A DNA stretch of 64,000 bases from Thiopseudomonas acetoxidans. Its GTDB lineage: Bacteria > Pseudomonadota > Gammaproteobacteria > Pseudomonadales > Pseudomonadaceae. Below are positions 57,645 through 64,000 of the stretch, in pieces (positions within the stretch are counted from its first letter, which is position 1; the number at the start of each line of letters is the position of its first letter). The notes beneath the pieces were generated by a model. The model did not search any database, had not been told where the DNA came from, and worked only from the letters and a program-made list of their open reading frames with translations. Location: positions 1 to 64,000 of the forward strand of contig NZ_JAUCDY010000003.1 of assembly GCF_030362935.1 (NCBI RefSeq), given 5' to 3'. The position numbers and the translations under genes were made by a program.

Positions 57645-58513
57645 GAGCTAAGCTCGCTCAATAGCATCATAAAAGCGTTAGCGGCATTGGAGAGGGTGCG
57701 CTCCTTGTGCACTATGTAACCCAAGTCGCGGCTGAGCTGGATGTCTGGCATATCCAGCTCGACCAATTCCTCATCCAGCATGGTGCGTGGCAGCACGCTC
57801 CAAGCCAAGCCAATTGATACCATCATTTTTATGGTTTCCATGTAGTTGGTATGCATGCTGATGTTGGGTGTGAGTCCGGCGTCCGCAAACAGGTTCAGGG
57901 CGATTTTACTGGTGAAGGTTTGGCTGCCGGGAAAAACAGCCGGGTAATCACTGAGATCCTGTAAGCTAATTTGTTTTTTGTGGCTTAACGGATGTTCGGG
58001 TGCAACCACAAATACTAGGTCGTCCTGCCAGACTTTAACGCTTTCTAGGTGTTCAACATGCTGTGGCGACAGGGTGATCAATGCCAGTTCACAACGCCCT
58101 TGCAGCACATCGTTGTACGCTACTTCTGAATCTAAAAAACGTATATCCAGCACGACCTCTGGGTGCTCCTTGGTGAAGCGGCGCAAAATAGGCGGCAAGC
58201 GTCTTAGGCCGATGTGGTGACTGGTGGCTAGGCTTAAACGCCCACTCACAGTGCCGCTAAGATTGCTCAAGGCACGTTTGCTGTCTTCCAATTCATTGAC
58301 AATGCGGTAGGCGCGCGGCAGTAGCGTTTGTCCGGCCTGAGTCAGGGTGACTTCGCGGCCCATGCGGTCAAATAAGCGCACCCCCAGTTGTTCTTCTAGT
58401 GTAGCTAGGCGTTTGCTGACCGCTGGCTGGGTAATATGCAGCTGCTGACCTGCTAAGGAAAAGCTGCCCTGTTCGGCGATGGCGATAAAGGTGTGCAGGC
58501 TAGCGAGATCCAT
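57641..58513 (-). CDS. LysR-family transcriptional regulator
   Basis: This 290-residue regulator has a LysR helix-turn-helix (residues ~3-62: [20 protein letters not shown]) and an effector-binding domain. It is divergent from leuC with a 133-bp gap, the same arrangement as PA3122-PA3121 in PAO1 (from memory), so control of leuCD is a reasonable guess. The gap contains AT-rich TATATTATAAAAAATAACC, where LysR T-N11-A sites could lie. Its stop overlaps the aer stop by 4 bases. Confidence 0.9.
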   Translation of the reverse strand: MDLASLHTFIAIAEQGSFSLAGQQLHITQPAVSKRLATLEEQLGVRLFDRMGREVTLTQAGQTLLPRAYRIVNELEDSKRALSNLSGTVSGRLSLATSHHIGLRRLPPILRRFTKEHPEVVLDIRFLDSEVAYNDVLQGRCELALITLSPQHVEHLESVKVWQDDLVFVVAPEHPLSHKKQISLQDLSDYPAVFPGSQTFTSKIALNLFADAGLTPNISMHTNYMETIKMMVSIGLAWSVLPRTMLDEELVELDMPDIQLSRDLGYIVHKERTLSNAANAFMMLLSELSS

Positions 58514-58646
58514 GGTTATCTATTCCTGTTTGGAATTTATATTATAAAAAATAACCATTGGAGTTATAGCTTTAATCGACTTAGCATGCAATACATAAGA
58601 AAGTTTCGTTTAAGCTGCCGTTGCAGCAACCAATGAGGAAAGTCCC

Positions 58647-60080
58647 ATGGCTGGAAAAACACTCTACGATAAACTCTGGGAAATGCATGAAGTGAAGCGC
58701 CGCGACGATGGCTCTTCGCTGATTTACATTGACCGTCATATTTTACACGAAGTGACCTCGCCGCAGGCGTTTGAAGGGTTGCGTTTGGCCAATCGTCAAC
58801 CTTGGCGCATTGATGCCAACATTGCCACGCCGGATCACAACGTGCCGACCACTAAGGCGGAGCGTGCTGGCGGTATTGATGCCATTGCGGATGAGGTCTC
58901 GCGTATTCAGGTGCGGACTTTGGATGATAACTGCAACAGTTTCGGTATTTTGCAGTTCCCGATGAATGATATTCGTCAGGGCATTGTCCACGTGATTGGG
59001 CCGGAGCAGGGCGCGACCTTGCCGGGTATGACCATTGTTTGTGGTGACTCCCACACCTCAACCCACGGTGCGTTTGGTGCTTTGGCGCACGGTATTGGTA
59101 CCTCTGAAGTTGAGCATGTATTGGCGACGCAATGCCTAGTGGCGAAGAAAATGAAGAACATGCAGGTGCGTGTTGAGGGTGAACTGCCCTTTGGCGTGAC
59201 CGCTAAAGACATTGTGTTGGCGGTTATCGGCAAAATCGGCACCGCTGGCGGCAACGGCCACGCGCTTGAGTTTGCCGGCAGTGCGATTGAAACCTTGTCG
59301 ATGGAAGGGCGCATGACCCTGTGTAACATGTCCATTGAAGCCGGTGCTCGCGTGGGCATGGTGGCGGTGGATGAGAAGACCATCGAGTACGTTAAAGGCC
59401 GTCCTTATTCGCCAAAAGGCGCGGACTGGGATGCAGCAGTGAAGGTGTGGCAGGATTTGGTGTCTGATGCCGATGCCCACTTTGACACTGTGATTGAAAT
59501 GCGCGCCGAAGACATCAAGCCACAAGTGAGCTGGGGTACGTCACCTGAGATGGTGTTGCCTGTGGATGCCAATGTGCCTGATCCGGCGCAAGAGGCGGAT
59601 CCAGTTAAAAAGGCTTCGATTGAGCGTGCGCTGAAGTACATGGGCTTAACCGCGAACCAAGCCATTACAGACATTAAACTGGATCGTGTTTTTATTGGTT
59701 CGTGCACCAACTCGCGTATTGAAGACTTGCGTGCGGCGGCAGAAGTCGCCAAAGGCCGTAAAGTCGCTAGTAGTGTGATTCAAGCGTTGGTGGTGCCAGG
59801 CTCTGGCTTGGTCAAACAGCAGGCCGAGCAAGAAGGTTTGGATAAGATTTTCTTGGACGCAGGCTTTGAATGGCGTGAGCCGGGCTGCTCCATGTGTCTG
59901 GCGATGAACCCCGACAAACTGGGCAGCGGCGAGCATTGCGCTTCGACCTCTAACCGTAACTTTGAAGGCCGTCAGGGCAATGGCGGACGCACGCACTTGG
60001 TCAGCCCAGCCATGGCCGCCGCCGCCGCGGTGACCGGTCACTTTGTTGATGTGCGTGAACTTTTACAAGGAGCAGAATAA
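58647..60080 (+). CDS. leuC: 3-isopropylmalate dehydratase large subunit
   Basis: LeuC with LeuD isomerises 2- to 3-isopropylmalate in leucine synthesis. The 477-residue aconitase-family protein has [11 protein letters not shown] at the start, [20 protein letters not shown] and the 4Fe-4S ligands in [13 protein letters not shown] and [18 protein letters not shown] precedes the ATG. Its stop overlaps the leuD start (TAATG, one base). Confidence 0.97.
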   Translation: MAGKTLYDKLWEMHEVKRRDDGSSLIYIDRHILHEVTSPQAFEGLRLANRQPWRIDANIATPDHNVPTTKAERAGGIDAIADEVSRIQVRTLDDNCNSFGILQFPMNDIRQGIVHVIGPEQGATLPGMTIVCGDSHTSTHGAFGALAHGIGTSEVEHVLATQCLVAKKMKNMQVRVEGELPFGVTAKDIVLAVIGKIGTAGGNGHALEFAGSAIETLSMEGRMTLCNMSIEAGARVGMVAVDEKTIEYVKGRPYSPKGADWDAAVKVWQDLVSDADAHFDTVIEMRAEDIKPQVSWGTSPEMVLPVDANVPDPAQEADPVKKASIERALKYMGLTANQAITDIKLDRVFIGSCTNSRIEDLRAAAEVAKGRKVASSVIQALVVPGSGLVKQQAEQEGLDKIFLDAGFEWREPGCSMCLAMNPDKLGSGEHCASTSNRNFEGRQGNGGRTHLVSPAMAAAAAVTGHFVDVRELLQGAE

Positions 60081-60730
60081 TGAAAGCCTTTACCCAGCAT
60101 CAGGGTTTGGTCGCGCCCTTGGATCGCGCCAACGTGGATACGGATCAAATTATTCCCAAGCAGTTTTTAAAATCCATCAAGCGCACTGGTTTCGGTGAGA
60201 ACCTGTTTGATGAGTGGCGCTACTTGGATGAAGGTCAGCCGGGCATGGATAACAGCATGCGCCCGATCAACCAAGAGTTTGTGCTGAATCTGCCGCGTTA
60301 TCAGGGGGCAAGTATTTTGCTCGCGCAGGAAAACTTTGGTTGTGGTTCCAGCCGTGAACACGCGCCATGGGCGTTGGATGAGTACGGTTTTCGCGCCATT
60401 ATCGCGCCTAGTTTTGCGGATATTTTCTATAACAACAGCTTTAAGAATGGTTTGTTACCCATTGTTTTGCCACAGAAAGTTGTGGATGAGCTGATGGGTT
60501 TGGTTGAAGCCAATGAGGGTTATCAGTTAACGATTGATTTGGCTGAGCAGAAAGTGATTCGTGACGATGGTGTGAGCTATGACTTTGAGGTAGATGCGTT
60601 CCGTAAGCATTGCTTGCTTAACGGCTTGGACGACATTGGTTTGACGCTGCAAGATGCCGATGAAATTCGTGCGTTTGAAGCGAGCTATCAGCAAAAGTAC
60701 CCTTGGTTGTTTGGTGCACTGAACCAGTAA
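60080..60730 (+). CDS. leuD: 3-isopropylmalate dehydratase small subunit
   Basis: This 216-residue swivel-domain subunit completes the LeuCD enzyme. It has [39 protein letters not shown] and [17 protein letters not shown]. It is translationally coupled to leuC. In PAO1 a methyltransferase gene (PA3119) separates leuD from leuB; here that gene is absent. Confidence 0.97.
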   Translation: MKAFTQHQGLVAPLDRANVDTDQIIPKQFLKSIKRTGFGENLFDEWRYLDEGQPGMDNSMRPINQEFVLNLPRYQGASILLAQENFGCGSSREHAPWALDEYGFRAIIAPSFADIFYNNSFKNGLLPIVLPQKVVDELMGLVEANEGYQLTIDLAEQKVIRDDGVSYDFEVDAFRKHCLLNGLDDIGLTLQDADEIRAFEASYQQKYPWLFGALNQ

Positions 60731-60788
60731 AAAACCGCACTTGCAGGCTGACTTTTGTAGGAACCCGGCTTTGCACGAATGGTTTGTT

Positions 60789-60880
60789 GTAGGAGCGCAA
60801 CTTTTGCGCGAAGCGGATTTTCAGGCGGCACTGATGTTTTGGGGTTAACCCCAATCGCGCATAAGATGCGCTCCCACAAG
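60789..60880. repeat. Inverted REP pair (REPIN-like), type 1
   Basis: TGTAGGAGCGCAACTTTTGC (60789 on) and the inverse unit ending GCGCTCCCACAAG (60852-60880) face each other, with a small palindrome TTTTGGGGTTAACCCCAA between. The same units occur at 382 and in the MITE-like element. Confidence 0.75.
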
Positions 60881-60919
60881 GCCCAGTGCTTCCTCGGGAG
60901 GCATGGTTTGGTTTTGCTC

Positions 60920-61035
60920 TTGTGGGACCCGACTTGTCGGGGAAGCTTTTGCTTTTAAAGCAGGGCAAGGTCAGTGGTTGGGTTTTTGGTTTGGTGCTTA
61001 GGCAGATTTTGGTTCCCTGACAAGTCAGGTCCCAC
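60920..61035. repeat. Inverted REP pair, type 2
   Basis: TTGTGGGACCCGACTTGTCG (60920 on) and CCCTGACAAGTCAGGTCCCA (61014 on) form an inverted pair. Each unit has its own palindromic core (CCCGACTTGTCGGG and CCTGACAAGTCAGG). This second type is related to but distinct from type 1. Confidence 0.72.
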
Positions 61036-61079
61036 ACTGCACTGTGCCACTTGGAAACTCAGCATGACTGGTTTACTTT

Positions 61080-61106
61080 TGTTGGAGCGTAACGTTTGCA
61101 CGAAGC
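61080..61106 (+). repeat. Degenerate type 1 REP unit
   Basis: TGTTGGAGCGTAACGTTTGC followed by ACGAAGC is a decayed copy of the unit at 60789, with substitutions that break its palindrome. Confidence 0.6.
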
Positions 61107-61167
61107 GGATTTTCAGGTGGCACTTCGAATTTATAAACACGGGCTATAGCCCTAGGCGAGAAATGAA

Positions 61168-62250
61168 ATGACAAAAAAAGTTTTAGTATTACCCGGTGAC
61201 GGCATCGGCCCAGAAATCATCGCTGAAGCGGTGAAAGTACTTAATCTAGCCAACAAAAAATACAACCTTGGCTTAGAGCTGGTTGATGGCGAACTCGGTG
61301 GCGCGGCGATTGATAAGCACGGCGTACCTCTAGCCGACTCAACGCTGGCTTTAGCCCGCGAAGTAGATGCGGTACTGCTTGGCGCGGTGGGCGGCCCTAA
61401 GTGGGACACCATCGATAAAAGCATTCGTCCTGAGCGCGGTCTGTTAAAAATCCGTTCCGAGCTGGGCTTGTTTGCCAACCTGCGTCCTGCGATTCTGTAT
61501 CCGCAACTAGCTGACGCCTCCAGCCTTAAGCCTGAAGTAGTCTCTGGTTTGGATATTCTAATTGTCCGCGAATTGACTGGCGGTATTTATTTTGGCACTC
61601 CACGCGATACCGTAATCCTAGAGAATGGCGAGCGCAAAGCCTTTGATACCTTACCCTACAGCGAAAGTGAGATCCGCCGTATTGCTAAAGTGGGCTTTGA
61701 TATGGCACGCTTGCGTAATCAGAAGCTTTGCTCCGTGGACAAGGCAAATGTGCTAGAATCCAGTCGTCTATGGCGTGAAGTGGTTGAAGAAGTAGCCAAG
61801 GACTATCCAGATGTTGAGCTGAGCCATATGTACGTCGATAACGCTGCAATGCAGCTAGTACGTGCACCCAAGCAGTTTGATGTAGTGGTCACCGACAACC
61901 TGTTTGGCGACATTTTGTCAGATGAAGCCTCCATGCTTACTGGCTCAATTGGCATGCTGCCATCGGCGTCTTTAGATGCCAACAATAAAGGCATGTATGA
62001 ACCCTGTCATGGTTCAGCGCCTGATATTGCAGGGCAAGGCCTGGCGAACCCATTGGCAACCATCTTGTCGGTTTCCATGATGCTGCGTTACAGCTTTGCT
62101 CAATCACAGGCCGCTGAAGCTATAGAAAAAGCTGTTAGCGATGTGCTGGACCAAGGCCTGCGTACAGGCGATATTATGTCGGCGGGTATGCGCAAAGTGG
62201 GTACAGCCGAGATGGGTGATGCTGTAGTAGCAGCACTGGAAAAGCTCTAA
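61168..62250 (+). CDS. leuB: 3-isopropylmalate dehydrogenase
   Basis: LeuB oxidatively decarboxylates 3-isopropylmalate to the leucine precursor. The 360-residue protein has [43 protein letters not shown], and the metal/cofactor region [20 protein letters not shown] with [20 protein letters not shown] (split). The ATG is preceded by GCGAGAAATGAA. Confidence 0.97.
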   Translation: MTKKVLVLPGDGIGPEIIAEAVKVLNLANKKYNLGLELVDGELGGAAIDKHGVPLADSTLALAREVDAVLLGAVGGPKWDTIDKSIRPERGLLKIRSELGLFANLRPAILYPQLADASSLKPEVVSGLDILIVRELTGGIYFGTPRDTVILENGERKAFDTLPYSESEIRRIAKVGFDMARLRNQKLCSVDKANVLESSRLWREVVEEVAKDYPDVELSHMYVDNAAMQLVRAPKQFDVVVTDNLFGDILSDEASMLTGSIGMLPSASLDANNKGMYEPCHGSAPDIAGQGLANPLATILSVSMMLRYSFAQSQAAEAIEKAVSDVLDQGLRTGDIMSAGMRKVGTAEMGDAVVAALEKL

Positions 62251-62273
62251 TTAAATTATCGATTAGAACGTTT

Positions 62274-62313
62274 GTCTAACGGGTTGGCAGAGAAAAATCT
62301 GTACCCGTTAGAC
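62274..62313 (+). terminator. Inverted repeat between leuB and asd
   Basis: GTCTAACGGGT (62274-62284) and ACCCGTTAGAC (62303-62313) are perfect 11-bp arms with an 18-base loop, 24 bases after leuB. Only GTATT follows, so it may be a weak terminator, an attenuator or an operator for asd. Confidence 0.5.
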
Positions 62314-62340
62314 GTATTAATTTAACAAAGGTGTAGTCGT

Positions 62341-63453
62341 ATGAAACGTGTAGGACTTGTAGGTTGGCGTGGAATGGTTGGTTCTGTGCTTATGCAGCGC
62401 ATGCTAGAAGAGCGGGATTTTGAACTGATTGAGCCAGTTTTCTTTACGACCTCGAATGTAGGCGGTCAAGGGCCGGCGATCGGTAAAGATGCTCCCGCGC
62501 TGAAAGATGCTTATGACATCAACGAGCTTAAAGGTTTGCATGTTATTTTGACCTGTCAGGGTAGCGACTACACCAATGAAGTATTTCCGAAACTGCGTGA
62601 AGCAGGTTGGGACGGTTACTGGATTGATGCAGCCTCTGCGCTACGCATGGACGATGACTCGGTAATCGTACTGGATCCTGTAAACCGCAAAGTGGTGGAT
62701 CAAGCGCTTGAAAGCGGCGTTAAAAACTACGTTGGTGGTAACTGTACGGTTAGCTTAATGCTGATGGGGCTTGGCGGTTTGTTTGAGGCTGGTCTAATAG
62801 AGTGGATGAGCGCTATGACCTACCAAGCAGCCAGTGGTGCCGGCGCACAAAACATGCGTGAGCTGTTGGGCCAGATGGGTTACATCCATGATGCCGTTGC
62901 TGAGGACTTAGCTAATCCAGCTGCTGCGATTTTAGATATTGACCGCAAAGTAGCTTTGGCGCAACGTAGTGATGACATGCCGGCGCAAAACTTTGGCGTA
63001 CCTTTGGCAGGCAGTCTTATCCCTTGGATTGATAGCGCGCTGCCAAATGGTCAGAGCCGTGAAGAGTGGAAAGCACAAGCAGAAACGAACAAAGTGCTGG
63101 GTCGTTTTAAAAACCCTATTCATGTGGATGGTATCTGTGTGCGTGTTGGTGCCATGCGTTGTCACAGCCAGGCATTAACCATCAAGCTGAACAAAGATGT
63201 ACCTATGGCTGATATTGAACAGCTCATTAGTCAGCACAACCCTTGGGTTAAGCTGATTCCTAATCAGCGCGACATTACGATGAAAGAACTTACCCCAACA
63301 GCGGTAACCGGTACTTTGAATGTGCCGGTAGGGCGTTTGCGCAAGTTAAATATGGGCTCACATTATTTGGGTGCCTTTACCGTAGGTGACCAATTGTTAT
63401 GGGGTGCTGCAGAACCTTTGCGACGGATGCTACGTATTCTGCTTGAGCGCTAG
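62341..63453 (+). CDS. asd: Aspartate-semialdehyde dehydrogenase
   Basis: Asd reduces aspartyl phosphate to the semialdehyde at the branch to lysine, diaminopimelate, methionine and threonine. The 370-residue protein has [18 protein letters not shown], the active-site cysteine in [18 protein letters not shown] and [14 protein letters not shown]. It lies between leuB and fimV as in PAO1 (PA3117, from memory). Confidence 0.97.
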   Translation: MKRVGLVGWRGMVGSVLMQRMLEERDFELIEPVFFTTSNVGGQGPAIGKDAPALKDAYDINELKGLHVILTCQGSDYTNEVFPKLREAGWDGYWIDAASALRMDDDSVIVLDPVNRKVVDQALESGVKNYVGGNCTVSLMLMGLGGLFEAGLIEWMSAMTYQAASGAGAQNMRELLGQMGYIHDAVAEDLANPAAAILDIDRKVALAQRSDDMPAQNFGVPLAGSLIPWIDSALPNGQSREEWKAQAETNKVLGRFKNPIHVDGICVRVGAMRCHSQALTIKLNKDVPMADIEQLISQHNPWVKLIPNQRDITMKELTPTAVTGTLNVPVGRLRKLNMGSHYLGAFTVGDQLLWGAAEPLRRMLRILLER

Positions 63454-63467
63454 TTCATACCATTAAA

Positions 63468-63500
63468 TAAAAGGCTGCTTTTCATAGGGCAGCCTTTTGC
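63468..63500 (+). terminator. Intrinsic terminator of asd
   Basis: The stem AAAAGGCTGC / GCAGCCTTTT around TTTTCATAGG lies 16 bases after the asd stop. The T-run is short (TTTTGCTTT). Confidence 0.8.
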
Positions 63501-63748
63501 TTTAAGCTTAATAAAGAGTTTACAGCTTGCTAATGTGTGCAGTAAGTCCAATTCTAAGGCAAAGTGTATTAAAAACAGCGTAATAGACGTGATTAGTTAT
63601 TGATAAAACTTCAACTGTAAAAGATACTTACTATAAAGATTGAAGAACGATTCTAGCTTTGCTCTTGCAAACTGGTGTCAACGTTAGGCAAAACAGCCGC
63701 TTCAAGCATCTCCGTATTGCTCGGAAAGTGAATAAGGGATAAGACTAT

Positions 63749-64000
63749 ATGCTTCGGGTTCGTAAACTGGTGTTGGCTGTTGCAGCCGCTACTGCACTTA
63801 CATCTGGCGTGGCACATGCGCTTGGTTTGGGTAATGTCTCTGTCAAATCTTTCTTGAATCAACCTCTAGAAGCCGAAATTGAGCTTTTAGAGGTTGGTGG
63901 ATTAACTGCATTAGAAATTAAATCGCAGTTAGCATCCGCTGAAGAATTTTCCCGTGCTGGCGTAGAGCGTCAGTTTTTTCTTACTAACTTGCAGTTTACT
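63749..64000 (+). CDS. fimV: FimV peptidoglycan-binding hub protein, N-terminal part
   Basis: From ATG 63749 (AGGGAT upstream) the frame stays open to the window end, giving 84 residues. The signal peptide (MLRVRKLVLAVAAATALTSG, cleaved near AHA) is followed by the conserved FimV start LGLGNVSVKSFLNQPLEAEI. FimV is a large inner-membrane protein with a LysM domain that supports type IV pilus assembly and polar organisation. Most of the gene lies outside the window. Confidence 0.9.
   Translation, partial: MLRVRKLVLAVAAATALTSGVAHALGLGNVSVKSFLNQPLEAEIELLEVGGLTALEIKSQLASAEEFSRAGVERQFFLTNLQFT

Larger units (their letters stand above)
60731..61167. other. leuD-leuB spacer filled with REP-like palindromes
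   Basis: There is no gene in this 437-bp gap. It is occupied by at least five REP-like units of two sequence types, some as inverted pairs, and a ~48-bp direct repeat (from ~60788 and ~61080, sharing CGAAGCGGATTTTCAGG). Confidence 0.75.

Overview
The window looks like the chromosome of a member of the Pseudomonadaceae with a lower GC content than typical Pseudomonas. Almost every core block matches, from memory, a block of the P. aeruginosa PAO1 map: aspC-uvrB, aroC-MFS-mtnB-mtnD-mtnC, aceA to purB, hflD-mnmA-nudix-icd, pdxH-slyB-sha/mrp, and LysR-leuCD-leuB-asd-fimV. The blocks are joined in a different order, so this is a rearranged relative and not P. aeruginosa itself. Pseudomonas-type genes such as amrZ, roxA, dacB/yggL and the fused mrpA support this placement.

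Layout. Positions 1-557: the 3' end of a 5S rRNA gene and two strong terminators. Positions 558-16000: amino-acid transamination, UvrB repair, a frameshifted asparaginase gene coupled to a DUF2288 gene, a small hydroxyacid cluster (dehydrogenase plus hydroxypyruvate-type isomerase) with a BolA gene, aroC, a methionine-salvage operon, nfuA, ihfB-lapA and a Na/Pi transporter. Positions 16005-31619: a mostly minus-strand run from isocitrate lyase through the L16 hydroxylase RoxA, purB, hflD and mnmA, then an E. coli-type class Ia ribonucleotide reductase operon (nrdA-nrdB-yfaE) with a paired NrdR operator, then the NADP isocitrate dehydrogenase icd. Positions 31697-37000: an Smr protein, DacB, YggL, an AmrZ-like regulator, PdxH and a SlyB-like lipoprotein. 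Positions 37198-42872: a complete six-gene Mrp/Sha cation/proton antiporter operon. Positions 42954-46363: a DEAD-box helicase, then a tightly packed eda-thioesterase-dusC operon.

Positions 46364-55621 form an accessory, defence-like island. It starts with a 338-bp non-autonomous, MITE-like derivative of an ISL3-family element with an exact 8-bp target duplication. Then come a WYL-domain regulator of the BrxR/CapW kind, a truncated type I-F cas1, an orphan lipoprotein, a two-domain Mrr-like restriction endonuclease, nested IS66 fragments, an intact ISL3-family element with perfect 24-bp ends, and finally a two-gene operon encoding a methyltransferase and a phospholipase-D-like nuclease/SF2-helicase/DUF3427 fusion.

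Positions 55622-64000 return to core genes: an Aer-type aerotaxis receptor whose upstream region holds a perfect ANR/FNR box and a sigma-54-like promoter, a LysR regulator divergent from leuC, leuCD, a REP-filled spacer, leuB, asd and the start of fimV. REP-like palindromes recur near the rRNA gene, inside the MITE-like element and between leuD and leuB.

The most unusual material is the accessory island: the CRISPR remnant with its regulator, the transposon pair that brackets it, and the helicase/methyltransferase operon. All functional calls come from reading sequence by eye, without database searches.
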